A stretch of DNA of 64,000 nt from Vitis vinifera (GCF_030704535.1 NC_081810.1:5241501-5305500), one strand, 5' to 3'; shown: positions 34,915 through 48,023, counted from the stretch's first letter. Numbers and translations: made by a program. The notes: generated by a model not told the origin, from the letters alone.

Positions 34915-35639
34915 TACTTTTTTTTTTTTGATAGGTAAATAAGAATTGTATTAAAAGAAAGAAAGTATAGATGTCGTATACGAAGAAAAAAGGATGAAAA
35001 GGTGTGAAGACACAAAAACCTGCTACCGTACCCTATCGTGAGCCTATCCAATCCACAAAGTCTAACAATGATAAAGATCCACCCTCAATGTACAATCTAA
35101 CCCAATCCCAAAATAGATACAAAAAAGAATTTTTAATTGTTCGATCCATGCTTTCAAAGTTGTCAAAAGCCCTTCTATTTCTCTCCCGCCATAAAGCCCA
35201 AAACATACACAACGGCCATAAAGCCCAAAACATACACAACGGAGTAGCTTTCCAAGTCGTCTTCTTTTTTTTCTATATGAAAAACTTAACACCCATTGAA
35301 TGCCAAAAAGTGCAAAGATCATCTATCACAACAAACGAGCTTTCAAACAATGGATGACAATATGGTCAACTAGTTTCTTCTTCCTTACACAAGTAACAAC
35401 TATTAGGAATCCTCCAACCCCTCTTTTTGAGTTGATCCAGAGTCAAAATCTTGGCCCAAGTTGCTTCCCAAGCAAATAGGCTAATTCTCGGGGGCACCCA
35501 AGAATTCCAAACAATACCATGGGGGAATGGTTCCACTCTCCTATTGGCCAAGGAGTAGAAGGACTTAACAGAGAAAGCACCATCCTTCGGAGGCAACCAT
35601 ACCATGGCATCATCGGTCTCCACAGACAAGGGGTGTGCT
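34915..35639 (-). mobile_element. 5'-truncated LINE with zinc-binding RT domain
   Basis: Minus strand 35629-35366 encodes the reverse-transcriptase zinc-binding domain found at the end of plant LINE ORF2: FSVKSFY, WVPPRISLFAWEATW, KILTLDQLKKRGW and the ligand cluster CYLCKEEE. It is followed by a broken tail with RERNRRAF. The 3' end is at 34918-34940, where the minus strand reads a 'ttacctatc' motif plus an A-tract. Possible target duplication: 34890 'gattctgttgttat' and 35640 'gattctagttgttat', one indel apart. A 27-base unit (ccataaagcccaaaacatac + acaacgg) occurs twice at 35190-35241. Dead on arrival: 5' truncated and frameshifted. Confidence 0.75.
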
Positions 35640-35662
35640 GATTCTAGTTGTTATTCAAGTAG

Positions 35663-37404
35663 TTCTAGTATGATAATATTAAATTTATCTTTTTTACCTG
35701 TGAAAATGAAGGCTTGTTGCTTGAGATGGTCAGATTATTGCTTAGATGGTAGAACATATTCACAGAATAACATAAAATAGGCATGCACAAACATTTCAAA
35801 TGTAGAGGGGCATATGTACTTGAGATAGTTGGATATGAAAGCAACCAGAGTGTGCTTTCTCTTATACAGAGGAATAGATTGGGTTGGATCCACGTTGAAT
35901 GATCTGGTACTTGTTCATGTAAATCTGAGTGGGCATGATAGGAGAAAGCAGTTGCAAATTTTTGTACGCTTAGCGCAATTCAAATTCACCTTGCCCTGTT
36001 TCTGCATTCATCTCTGGTGATCCACCCTCACCACTGTGCGCACCTTTGTGCCTTTCCAGTTCTGGCTGTCAGGGCTTCTCCCTCTGTTGCTGCTGGTTTT
36101 TTTTATTCACATAGGGCTAAACACGTCTCCCCTGTTAACTTTAAGGGAAAGCCCTTTGTTACCCTGTTTGCTTTCTTCCTCTCACAGAGCATGGGTTTAT
36201 CCACTCCCATACTTCCCCAGCCCCAAATAATTGAGTAAACTGCTTGTTCAACTAGCCTGAAGGAGACCAGACTTCCAACAAAGAAACTTGCTTCGTAACC
36301 TTAGCATGTTTAGCATACTTAAAATGACTAAATAGAAAGAAAATCTATTATAGTATTGGTTGTTTGTCCTTATAAATTAATTTTTCTATGAGCTTCTAAA
36401 ACAATGCTCTTAATCCAATGCTGATCTAGATGCTAATCCCATGTAAGTACTGTTGAAGGCCAATTTATCAGATTAGAAAGGTTAAGGACTGCTAAATTAG
36501 CTAACTCATTATTGAATGAAAATTTGCTGGATGTCTGATAGGCTGGACTGATCCTATACTTGCATTACCAGCCTAGGAGTTGCTCAACTTGTCCCAATGG
36601 AGTGTTGGAGCGGCCTGAGCCTTGAGGGGGCAGGTTTAGTCTTGTAGTGGGCATCTAGTTGTCACTGGATCCTGTAAGAAATGCATTCAAGCCTGTTAGA
36701 TGGTGGGCTTAATTATTGATAAAAGAGATAAGCAGACTTTTGATGCAAATTCTTAGTCTAGCTGGGATGACCATTAAGTTGAAACTTGAAACTTGGAAAG
36801 TTACATGGACTCCAAATATTCACCATAGTTAAATAGGTATGCTAAAGCCAGTTCCTATATGCACACACACAAACCTATATTTGATCACTGATTCTTCAAT
36901 TGTGGACAAGAGAAGAAAGTTTCAAGGAGGCTCATTTTATAGAAACTGCTTTGCAAACAACATGAAAAGATGCATAGTACGAAACACTGGATTCATGTGA
37001 TTCGACATGATTGCCCATGTACACTCTAAACTTTGTACAATAGAGGGAAGAACTCTCTTTAAAAATGTATGAAAAAATTCATTGTATCTGATGAAAATTG
37101 TACTCTTAACTCTTGCTTCAGTCTAGACTTTTGTACAAATGAGGGGAAAACCTCTTTAAAAATGTATGAAAAATTCATTGTATCTGAAAATTTCATCTTG
37201 GAGCCATTACTTTCAACTTGATATTTGAATTTTTAGGTATCCCGCAGGGCCTCACCCCAGGCTTTGTAGATTTGTCTATTTTGGATACCTGCTTTTTCCT
37301 TGGGCAGTTAGGCCTTTCAAGTCTGTGCAGGAAACCTCATTACAAACATCAATATGACTTTTTATTGTTTGTTTGTTTAGAGTGGCTAAAAAAGTACTAA
37401 ATTG
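35663..37404. other. Spacer, no gene seen
   Basis: Overlapping frames at 36017-36238 look like random reading of moderately GC-rich DNA. Near 36560-36660 the text 'ggcctgagccttgaggggg' is unusually G-rich. No domain or splice-supported exon was found. Confidence 0.4.
37022..37192. repeat. Tandem duplication, about 95 bp x2
   Basis: Two diverged units share 'tttgtaca', 'gaggg(a/g)(a/g)', 'ctctttaaaaatgtatgaaa' and 'attcattgtatctga', starting near 37030 and 37130. Confidence 0.7.
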
Positions 37405-37760
37405 TTGTTGTTGTTTTTAATTTTCTTTTGATTGATAAAACAAAAACCTAGATAAAGTGTCTAGCAAAAAAGGAGGTGCAATTGTAGCACCTTGGGGATT
37501 ATACAGAGCGCGAACATGCAAAAAATAAAGACGTCCAGAAAAAAACCTATACAACCTATGCATGACCTGATTCCTCTATGAAATCCATAAGGGAACGGAT
37601 AGCCCCCCGCCAAGGGATCTTTGCTCATTCAGAAAAGGTTTTGAAGGAAATAGTCTTTCAAGACTTCATCTGGACGCCTCCCTTCCCTGAAAATTCTGCT
37701 GTTGTGCTCCTTCCACATCCCATCAAAACAAGCACAAGGGGACTCAATCCACTTTAACAT
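37405..37760 (-). mobile_element. Second LINE 3' remnant
   Basis: The minus strand reads FDGMWKEHNSRIFREG near 37730-37685, close to the WKERNxRIF block at the end of plant LINE ORF2, then a non-coding tail to 'tatcaatcaaaaga' and an A-rich stretch at about 37405-37430. Related to the tail of the LINE at 34915. Heavily truncated. Confidence 0.6.
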
Positions 37761-38771
37761 GTTTAGTTTATCATGTTGAACTCAATTGTGGGCTATGTTA
37801 ATCGTTGCCTTATTTTCACATTATAATCTCATAGGTTTCTTATAAGGAATTCTCAATTCTTCTAATATTCTCTTCCACCAAATGAGTTGATAAATTCCAT
37901 GCACAATATCTTTTATCCACACTTGATAGTGTGGATTTCGTAAACGATGATGGCGTCATTATCTTAATTATTATTGTATAATTTTACTTTCTTATAATTA
38001 TTTCAATTTAAATAATATACAAATGATTTATAATGATGATATTATATTGATATTATGGTTCAACAATAATCCGATTTTTGAATCATGATACCATGACTTT
38101 TTTGGTTTGATAACCTGTTTAGAAAACAGGGGATGGTAAGAATTTTTTTTTTTAAAAGCAAAAAAATATATTTAAAAAAAAAATATTATAGATCAAATAT
38201 GTATCAATTTAATTTTCATAAGGAATATTTAAAATTTTCATAAAAAATAATTAAAATAAAAAATTGCTTCCATGGAAGGGTTGTATTTAAACATTAAGTA
38301 ATTATCTTTAAAAATATTTTTAATAAAAATACGGCTAATAAAAAACTATGAATAAACAGGCTTTATCTAATTATCCTGAATCACTTTCAAATAAATTCAA
38401 CGTTCCAATCCAACAGCTACGTGAACCTTACAACGCATGTATGTCCTTTTACTGTCCAACTGGAAATCCGAATCCAGCTTTCTTCCTTCTCCTTAACCTC
38501 TTCCTGGTTCTTCTCAACTTCGACATGAAGATGCACATTCGGAGTATCTTATATTCCTACTTGACAAGGAAGCCAATCAGTAAAAGTCCCATCTTTAGAT
38601 CTCTTGGCCAAAACCATTTCTTTAACATTTATCCACTTCAAATTAACTCGATTTTCTTTTGATCCACCCCACACTCCCCCAATTTTTTTTTACATATTTT
38701 GAGAAAAAGCATGCGAATTTGCTTCCTATCAGCTTAGGCTTCTGGGTTAATCCATAACTCTATGATGTTTG
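37761..38771. other. AT-rich spacer
   Basis: No supported gene. A 104-codon frame at 38348-38662 has no recognisable domain. Confidence 0.4.
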
Positions 38772-38918
38772 GCAGCCGCGGCATGTTGGGGAGCAGGGGA
38801 GGCGGTGAAGTTGGAGGAGATACAGGTAAAGCCACCCAAATCGTCTGAAGTTCGGGTTAAGATGCTGTATGCTAGTCTCAGCCACACAGACATCTTATAT
38901 TGCTCAGGCTTCCACTGG
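38772..38918 (+). pseudogene. Alcohol-dehydrogenase-like exon fragment
   Basis: Open frame of 49 codons with strong resemblance to the N-terminal part of plant zinc alcohol-dehydrogenase-like proteins: [37 protein letters not shown], then LYCSGFHW and a GT splice-like site at 38919. In active ADH the motif is (S)LCHTD, where Cys binds the catalytic zinc; here Ser replaces it (SLSHTD). I found neither a preceding exon with a start codon nor the following exons (GHEAAG block) in the next kilobases, so it is an isolated fragment, either a relic or a captured piece. An exon of a larger gene with very long introns is possible but unsupported. Confidence 0.65.
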
Positions 38919-40238
38919 TGAGTATCATTCACACCACTTCCCTCTATGAATGTATAGTTTTGTTGGGTATTCAGATCTTCGTTTTTATTGGGTAGCATAA
39001 TTCGGGTGTTTGTGTTTGATTTAGCCTCTGTTTCCGAGAGTTCCAGGCCATGAAGGCGTTGGGTAAATTTCTCTCTTTTTCACCCCTCTTAGAGAAGATC
39101 TTTTGTGGGTTTTATCTTCTGTGTTTAAAAGTAGATATGATTAAAAATAAAAAAAAGGGAAGAAGAAGGATTGAAGATCTCAAACTGCAGAAAAAACGAA
39201 AGCATATTGGTCGATCTGTAGTTCTGAAAAATAATTGGTGGTTGGAATATACGCAATCTAACGTTCAAACTTTTGTAATTTGAGAGAATGATGAAAAATC
39301 ATTGTAATTTATAACATGTGATTTGTAATCTTGTTCAAACTTTTAATTGCTTCACTGAGTTGCATATTTTGAACCACCATTGTAATCACTGTTTCATTCA
39401 AAAATCCAAAAAATTACTATGGAATAGATGAATAAATTGTGATCTTAACATGTCACAAATTTACCAAATTTATATTTATAAAGTAGAAGATTTTATGATA
39501 TCTCTATTAAATTATTAATCCATATTTTAAAAAATTGGACTATTAATTATTATAATTAATTTCAATTATAAGTCATTCAGATTCATTCTGAGACCTTTAT
39601 AATGTTAAAAAAAAAAAAATCATAATTCTCTAATATATATATGTTTAAGAAATTTTTTTCCTCCCATGAAGAGTCTTTGTCATGCTTTTTTTTTTTTCTA
39701 TTTTAAATATGGTGAAATAAAAGAAATATGATGAATACCAATGTTCTATTAATAAAATGAATAAGGAAAAAATAAATTATGATAATTACATAATTTTATA
39801 TATTTTATTATTTATATAAAAATAAATAGAATTGAAAGAATAAAATTTTAAAATATCAAGAGCCTCTTTTACAATAAGGATTTTTATATTTTTGTATAAT
39901 TTTTTTTAAATAACTGTTAAAAAAATATACCCAAATTTCACCTAAAATTTTAAAAATTAAAATAAAAAATTATACACCTAAATTTATAAATTTAGAATTT
40001 GCTTGTGATAATGTGATACATTCCAAATATGTAAATTTATTTTTTTACTTCTTAAAATAGATAATAGCAATTTTTTAAAATCACACTGCATTCCATACTT
40101 GGGGACCTTTTAAAGTCATATACTATAATGTTATTTTATCAGATATATTTAATTTACATTGTTGTCGTTGTGTCATTATCATCATCTTCAGTTCAGTTCA
40201 CATCAGTATGAAATAGTACGTGAATTTGAATGGAAAGT
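38919..40238. other. AT-rich spacer
   Basis: From about 39290 to 40170 the DNA is extremely AT-rich with no coding signal. A 77-codon Lys/Arg-rich frame at 39050-39283 overlaps a poly-A region and is not called. Confidence 0.4.
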
Positions 40239-40537
40239 GGAAGAAATTTTTCCTATTAGACTTTGTGTTTTTCATCGTCCCTCTGCAATGGGCTGGCTCG
40301 CCCTTTATATATAGTAGTGTTCGTTGACTTTTTGGGTCAGTTATGGCGGTGTTTGCAGCCTTTTAGCTAAATTCCCAATCAAGAAACACTGGCTCTATCA
40401 ATGTGAGCAACCCAATGATCGGGTGGGGATTTATGGTGGTACCTTTGGTGGATGGTACCTAGGGAAACATCTCTTTTCTTTGATGTAAGGTTGGAATGAG
40501 TTGCGTCATTTGAGGACTACTTGGGATGGTATGTACC
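40239..40537 (+). repeat. Dispersed repeat, copy A
   Basis: About 85% alike to 63521-63823 over 300 bases: 'ctttgtgtttttcatcgtc', 'tttatatatagtagtgtt', 'gttgactttttgggtca', 'ccttttagctaaatt', 'ggggatttatggtggta' and 'gagttgcgtcatttgaggac'. An embedded TATATATAG and abrupt divergence after 'gtacct' suggest an LTR fragment or a duplicated promoter region. No ends determined. Confidence 0.75.
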
Positions 40538-41183
40538 TATTTTTTATTTCACCAGTCACCCCCTAGCCCTGAGCTTATTTTTCGAGAAGAAGCTTAAGGC
40601 TGCGAGTCTTCTTAGAATTTTTAGCCCGATGTCTGGTTTGGGTGTCTGGGACTCTGGGCTTTCTATCATCATTTTGTGGCGACTCAAGATACTTGATGAT
40701 TTTCATGAGACGATTAACGAGCGTCCTAGGTTAAATGGCTAAGATAGCACCGCGTCATTTGTTAGATGACATTCCTAATGGAAATTGTCATTTTTTCAAA
40801 AATGTGTTTTAATTATAGCTATCTCTTTTATTTGGTGATTGTTTGCTTCTTAATAGTTGCACTTTTGGTCTGAGAAGACTTTTTTTTGCTATGCACTTGT
40901 TTTTGCATTTATTGTCATTAAGGTTCTTATACTTGTGTTTTTTCTTGGTTATGTTGTACGAAACTGACTTGTATTGTTTGTAAGAGAGTTGAGAGAAAGA
41001 GAAAGATGATATCTACAATAAAGTGTTTAACTAATTGACAAGTGATCTCTTGGCCTGTGATGGATAGAACCATAACGAAAGGTAGGTGCTCAATTGGAGT
41101 GAGGCGCATCTGAAGTTGGGAACTAAAATCTTTGACCCGCTTGAGTTTGTGACTAATAGTAAGTTGAACGGTGCATCGAGTTA

Positions 41184-41262
41184 GGTGGTGTTTGTTTTTT
41201 TACTGAATAGAAAAAGCCAAATATTTTGGCTTTTTCTATTTAGCCAAAAAACAAACACCACC
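41184..41262. mobile_element. 79-bp palindromic Tourist-like MITE
   Basis: Nearly the whole element is a hairpin. It starts GGTGGTGTTTGTTTTTT and ends CAAACACCACC, with inner arms 'aatagaaaaagccaaa' and 'tttggctttttctatt' meeting at the centre. It is flanked on both sides by TTA (41181-41183 and 41263-41265), the 3-bp duplication typical of PIF/Harbinger (Tourist) MITEs. Confidence 0.8.
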
Positions 41263-41493
41263 TTAGTTTTATTAGTAATACGCCATTATGCACAGGAGGT
41301 GACCTTTACTACGTCTAAGTTGGAAGTACCTGTTAGATGTTTCACTTGATGTCACATGCATTTTTTGTATATTAGTTAAGATCTTTTAATGTTAATCTTA
41401 ATGTATTGTTTCAGGGATTAGGCTTGGATGACCCATTTGAGATTGGACCAACAAAGGATGCTGGGGTTCATCGTGGTGCTCCCAGTTATAATA

Positions 41494-41955
41494 TGTTTAT
41501 ACAACCATTATAAATCCAAGAATGTCTACACATGAATCTCATGCCAAATCATATAAAGAAATATGCCTTCATTTTATGGAACATACTCGAGTCCATTTTG
41601 CGTTTTGTTGAAGATGAATGGATCTTCTAAGGCTGTGGAGGGCACCACATTTCTTCTGAATTCTCTCTTACGATGGGAGCGGGAGAGAACAAGTTTTTTT
41701 TTTTTTTTGTTTCAAAACGTTGTCATTATCCATGGAACATATATTGACACTTGGATTTATACCCTTCTACCTTAGGGACCATACTCTTTGGCTATTGGGT
41801 CTCACGAGTCTTAGGCCCATCATCTAAGGCCTGTGGCGACGTTGGGCTCTACACATAGGTGGCCCATACTCTTGATCAAATAGTAATCATATCTATATGG
41901 ATAGCTAAATCCCGAACAATGATTAATATAATATAAGTCCATATTTATTCTATCA
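41494..41955 (-). repeat. Copia 3' LTR (462 bp)
   Basis: Begins TGTTTATACAACC, ends TTCTATCA on the plus strand, and is bordered by the polypurine tract at 41956-41968. Confidence 0.93.
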
Positions 41956-42410
41956 ATCTCCCACTTGGACCACATATATTACAAAACAATGTTCATGATA
42001 GTACTTTATTGAGCTCATCTTTGCTATCCTATTCAAATATCCTTAAACAATCCGATCTACTAATTATGCTAACATAGGATCAAAGTGGCCTTCGTTAATC
42101 ATAATTATAACTAGACCCATCAATGATCACAATATTAACAAAATTAGCAACATGGATCAAGTATGGATGTATAGTATGGAAATTACATAGAAAGTGATCT
42201 CTAATATGTCTATTTACAATTGGTCCCACTTTATGACTAAAAAATAGTCAAATTCCATTTTCAACACTTGATGCTAAACTGCTTCTGAAAGTCATCATTT
42301 CAATTCAGAGTATTCAAACACAGTAGTCTTTTAAAATCAAGGTCTGTACAGATAACACAACATACTATCACATCAAGAAAACAAACACAAAATCTAAATA
42401 CAAACTCCCA

Positions 42411-44658
42411 CTATACTAGCACATCATCAATGTGTACAACACCCATATGTGTGACATGCTTATGATATATTTTGGGTGGCAAACCCTTAGTGAGCGGATC
42501 CGCAATCATGGAGCTTGTGCTTATGTGTTCAATCGATACTTGAAGACTCTGAACTCTTTCTTTCACAACCAAGAACTTGATGTCAATGTGTTTGGACTTT
42601 GACGAACTTCGGTTGTTCTTAGAATACAATTCTGTGGACTTATTATCACAATTGATTCTCAATGGTTTCTTAATCCCGTCAACAATTCGCAATTGAGTGA
42701 TAAAATTCCGTAGCTATATCCCATGGTTTGATGCCTCGTAGCAAGCTATGAATTCTGCCTTCATGGTGGAAGAAACAATAAGTGTTTGTTTAACACTTTT
42801 CCATGAAACTGCTTCTCCAACCAACATGAAGATGTAGCCTGAAGTGGATCTCTTACTGTCAAGACATCCCGCAAAATTGGAGTCTGAATATCTCACGATC
42901 TCTAAATGACTGGATCTACAGTATGTGAGCATATAATCTATAGTTCTTTGTAAATACCGCATAACCCGTTTTGCTTTTTTCCAGTGATCTGGGTTACTCA
43001 AATATCTGCCTAACATTCCAATAATGTACGCAATATCCAGACGCGTACAAACTTGTGCATACATGAGACTTCCTATTGCCGAGGCATAGGGAATCCTCTC
43101 CATATTCTTATTCTCAAGTTCATTTTTCGGACATTGGTGCAAACTAAATTTATCGCCTTTTGCCACAGGCGTGTCTCATGGTGCATAATTGCTCATGCCA
43201 AATCTACTCAACACTTTATCGATGTAGGCCTTTTGTGATAGCCCAAGTATACCTCTTGAACGATCCCTATAGATCTGTGTACCTAGCACAAAAGATCCAT
43301 CACCAAGATCCTTCATATCAAATTTACTAGATAGAAATCGCTTGGTTTCATGCAAAAGTCCTATATCACTACTTGCAAGTAGAATATCATTAACATATAG
43401 CACCAAGATAATGAATTTGTTCCCATTGAACTTGAGGTATATGCATTGATCAACAATTTTCTCCTTAAAACCAAATGAAGTGATCACCTAATCAAACTTT
43501 CGGTACCATTGTCGGGATGCTTGCTTTAAAGCATATATGGACCTTTTTAATATGCATAACTGTTGCTTTGAATCATTAGACTCAAAGTTCTCTGGTTGCA
43601 CCATGTATATTGTTTCATCAATGTTATCATTAAGAAACACAATTTTAACGTCCATTTGATGTAACTCTAAATCATAATGAGCTACAAGTGCCATGATGAT
43701 TCTAAAGAAGTCATTTGACGAAACTGGTGAAAAAGTCTCCTTATAATCAATGCCTTCCTTTTGAGTGAAATCTTTTGCGACTAGGAGTGCCTTATACCTA
43801 ACAATGTTGCCTTTTGAATCCCGCTTGGTCTTAAAATCCATTTACAACCAATCGGTTTTACACATTCAAGCAACTCTACCAGGTCCCAAACACCATTGTC
43901 TTTCATTGATTTCATCTCATATTTCATGGCTTCTATCCACTTTTCAGAGTTAGAACTTTGTTTGACTTGACTAATTGAAATTGGATCGTCTTCCAGACCC
44001 ATGTCAAACTCATGTTCTTGGAGATATACAACACAATCATCTGAAACTGTACTTCTCATTTCTCTAGTGGATCTCCTTAGTGGCACTTGTACTTGAGGTT
44101 GTTGAGTTACTTCTTCATGAACTTGAACCGGTTCCATAACAGTAGGAGGAATCTCAGGTGTGTCTTCAATCTCTGTTATTGGCTGTACACTCTGGATAGT
44201 GTCATCAAACATAATATGACCATGTCCAGTTGTAATAATAGGAATACTAACAAATTCCTCTTCAAAGACCACATTTCTTAATGGTTCTCTCCCACTTAAC
44301 TCAACATCCTCAATGAACTTAACATTGCCCGTTTCAAAGAAGGATCTTGTTGAGGGGTCATAAAACTTGAAACCTCTTGATCTTTCAAAATACCCTACAA
44401 AGTAGCAGCTCACTGTTCTGGAGTCCAATTTTTTTTCATTTGGCTTGTAAGGCCTAGCCTTAGCTAGACAACCCCAGACATGCAAGTGCCTAATACTGGG
44501 TTTCTTGCTAGTCCATAACTCATAAGGGGTTTTGGCTACTGCTTTGCTTGGGATTCTATTCAAAATGTAAACTGTAGTTTTGATGACTGATCATACTTCT
44601 TACCATATCCTTAAGAGTACGATTTCGCCTCTCTGTTACATCATTTTGGCTTGGAGTC
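42411..44658 (-). pseudogene. Copia pol, integrase end to RNase H, broken
   Basis: Read right to left: the integrase resumes at the gypsy insertion point with NDVTERRNRTLKDMVRS and continues to the integrase tail (YELWTSKKPSIRHLHVWGC, 44563-43781); the RT starts EKWIEAMKYEMKSM; RT blocks VAKDFTQKEGIDYKETFSPV and QMDVKIVFLNDNIDE (43841-43488); the active-site box VLYVNDILLASSD with Asn replacing the first Asp of YVDD (43487-43176); RNase H with YSDSNFAGCLDSKRSTSGY and STMKAEFIACYEA (43166-42714); and ADPLTKGLPP (42692-42411). At least three stops or frameshifts separate the pieces, so it encodes no working polyprotein. From 42410 to 41956 is the 3' untranslated part. Confidence 0.9.
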
Positions 44659-46583
44659 TGACCGAAATTTCTCTATTGTACCAAAATACTTACCCTTTTT
44701 ACGTAGTAACTCTGGTCAAGAAAAACTAGAGAAAGAGTCACTACGGCTTTTGTAGTATTCCGGGTATCGTTCTCAAGGACTGGCTTATGAAAATTGTCAA
44801 TACTAGAATAAATGAATTGTTTTTGTTTAAATCCTTAAGTGAAAAACAATATGTGAATAATGTGAAACTAAGTAAAAGAAATTGGATTAATAAGAGAAAA
44901 TGAATATTGATTTTAAATTCAATTGATTCAAGTTTGGGGTTTTCCACAATCCAACCTAGGGCATAGAAATTATAGAAAACAAGGGTATTTTAAGTAATAT
45001 GATCTTAGGGTTTTGGGATCCTTGGCCACTCGCGATCAAGTTGGGTTCTATAACTCAAAATTGCATCCGAAACCTAATTTTTCCTTTTTCAAACAGATTC
45101 CTAAAACCATCAAATGAATGAGATTGATTATCAATTTAAGATTTGGCTTTTTAACCCTTCCTACTCCTTATAGCTTTGTTTAGGGGCAAATAACGGTAGG
45201 AAAAACGAGGATAACTAATGATCAAGAATTACCAAGAATCACTAGTATCAAGTAATAACCTATCGTATCATTCCCTAAATGAACTCACAAGGATAGGATA
45301 AAAAATATAATAAATTGTCACCCAACCAATAATTAATCTCATTGTTATAGTAATTTACCCATTGTCCCTATAGGTTTCCTAGCCCTTAGGTTTTCATGCT
45401 TCAAGCCCCAAGTTGGCTCTTAGCCTCTCATGGGGGTGATGTCACATTCACAATCCATAGTAGGGTAGAAATCCATAATTTGAATCAAAATAAACTAAAA
45501 ACAATGTATTCAATAAAGAAGAAAAAGAAAACAAACCAAAGTTCTCGTCTTCTTCCTCCTTCAATGTCAAAAACTCCAGAAAAAAATCCAAGATCCAAGA
45601 TTCCTCAAACCTAGAATTGAGAGAGTTTATATAATATCCTTAATTACCTAACATGTGGCACACTTTCATTGGCCACTTATTACAAAATAATTTCCTAAAA
45701 ATGATTAAAAAAAATAATAAAATGGTGATTTCTAGTCGTGTGGGGTCCGCCTAGGGCGGATGGAGTGCTTTAGATGCAATTCCCGAGGTAGAGGAAGCGG
45801 AACATCAAAGTGGCAGTGGGTGAATTCGAAATTGGTGTCATTTAGAAGTGGATTTCGAATTCATAAGTTGAATAGATGCAATTCCCGGGGTAGAGGAGGC
45901 GGAACATCAAAGTGGCAGTGGGTGAATTCGAAATTGGTGTCATTTCGAAGTGGATTTCGAATTCATAAGTTGAATTTCGAAATCATAAGTTGAATTTCGA
46001 AATCATTTCGAAATGACCCTCCAGCTTGGTGCAGTTGTCTTCAAATGGTCATAACTTCTTCATTTCAGCTCCGATTTGCAAACCGTTTGAAGCGTTGAAC
46101 TCTTGACTTCCCGAGCTTCGAAACGATATATAGTATGTATATAATGGACTCCAGAAAGTGCTCCAAATTTGTCCTCAAAGTCAGAGTATATAATGCCATC
46201 AGATTTTTGAGTTCTAAATTTCCATGCAGCTAAATCTTGCTTCATGCCTCATTTCCCATGCTTCCTTGCCTTCTTTCTTACTCCATAATGGTCATTTATC
46301 ATCCTCCAACCTCATGATATCCTTGTTTTGCCTTTCCTTACATTCAATGAATCTTGACTCACTTATTTCCTCATTTAGCCCTTTCTTGATCTTTCAAAAT
46401 CTAAAGTCATTCAATTTGCACAATTTTCTTCCCTTGGACCTGAGATAAATCTCCAAAGTATAGATTAAACTCATGGCTAGGGCCTTAGCATTGATTTAGG
46501 TCAAGTTGGGTGATTTGAATGTACTTTGGTGCACAAATCATATCGAATATGTGCCATTAGAGCACATATTTTGGCTCCAATCA
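44659..46583 (-). repeat. Gypsy LTR, complete (1925 bp)
   Basis: Plus strand begins TGACCGAAATTTC and ends TTTTGGCTCCAATCA, followed by 'tccccctcaactt', the complement of the polypurine tract. It contains an internal 102-bp tandem duplication. Small open frames inside it recur in the other LTR copies and are not genes. Confidence 0.92.
45773..45976. repeat. 102-bp tandem duplication inside the gypsy LTR
   Basis: Units start at 45773 and 45875 ('gatgcaattcccg(a/g)ggtagag'), followed by a doubled 'aagttgaatttcgaaatcat'. The same structure is in the inverted LTR (about 50805-51035) and the right partial LTR (about 53870-54100), so it predates the rearrangement. Confidence 0.9.
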
Positions 46584-47162
46584 TCCCCCTCAACTTAAAC
46601 TTTGCTAGTCCCTAGCAAATGAAAAGAGTAAAAAAGAATGAAAAATATGTAATGAGATTCATGAAACCATATTAACTCAACATAACATGTTTCACACACA
46701 AGATACCCAAGTAGACAAATTTCCTAGAATTGAGCAAGATGACACAAGATATGCAATTTCTTAGTTTTCTCACCTTATCTTCGTATACATAAATGTGCAT
46801 CCATGTTTAGCATTCCCCTTAGTGTCTCTTGATTTTCCCTTGATTGGTTCTTTCCACCTAAACCTCATGTGCTTAATTTTTGTGTCCCCTCATAGTATTT
46901 TTCTTAAGACTTTTTCTTAAACTCAAATTTCATCATTCTTGAAGTTAAAGAGGAGGAAAATTTATTTTGATTTTTCTTTCTTAGTTTAGGAAATCTCCTT
47001 CTATATGGCTTAATAGGGATCCACCGGCAACTCCCGAGTTTTCACCCAAGGTACCAGGTATTGAGGACCTTTATAGGCCACTTACCCCTCAGGTATCACC
47101 CTAGCTCAAGGTAGAACAAGGTCGAATTTCCCAAACATTTTTTTTTCTTCAATTTTCATTTA

Positions 47163-47211
<49 letters not shown>

Positions 47212-47990
47212 GAGTTTAGCTTATGTAACGAGCAAGATACCGATGACTCCTAACCAGTTGGTTTCGGGCACCAGGGCTTGAAGACACAAGGCCATTACCC
47301 CCTCAGATAATTGCTCAAGCTTAAATCAGTCATTTTCAAATTTTTTTTTTCATTTCCTCATTTTATTGCTTAAGAACAACTCTTTTTAAGCTAAAGAAAT
47401 TATCTTAATCAAGATACCATAAGGGTACACGTGTTTTGTGTGTGCTTTGAGTCTTAAATAGAAAATAACCATCAAAGAAAAATTGAAGGTATTCCAAGGA
47501 TTCAACCTAACTATTTTTGCACTTAAAGGTATATAAAGATAAGGTAAGTGAACTAATACTCTTGCTCTAACTGCATTTTTTCTCAAATTCTAAAGAAATA
47601 ATACTACTTAAAGCATTCTCATGCCAAATAAACCATGAGTTACCAAGGCAAATCAAGAATCTCATTAGCTAACCAAAGATGACATGCAAACTTTTGAAAA
47701 AAATTAGGGCTAATAGGCTAATAGGCCTTCCCCCCTCAACCTAAATTACACATTGTCCCCAATGTGTAGAATAATAGGTCAAAAGAAAGGAAAAAGGAAG
47801 ATATTACCTTAAGATCATCAAGTGAGAAGTGTGTTATGAGGACTTCATATAAACTGTAGGAGCTTTGTCACCTTGAACACATGTGAGGCTTACCTTTTCA
47901 CTCCCTTGAAGTTCGCATTTACCTATATCACTCGGATGTTTGCAAGCTAAGTTGCTACAACTCATAAACTCATTAGTAAGTTAAAAACAA

Positions 47991-48023
<33 letters not shown>

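Noticed and set aside
35004..35357. 117-codon plus-strand frame with a doubled HKAQNIHNG unit
   Set aside because: Antisense to the LINE 3' part; the doubling is the 27-base duplication of LINE tail DNA.
45773..45976. CRISPR-like repeat array
   Set aside because: Only two directly adjacent long units without spacers, inside an LTR present three times; a plant LTR duplication.
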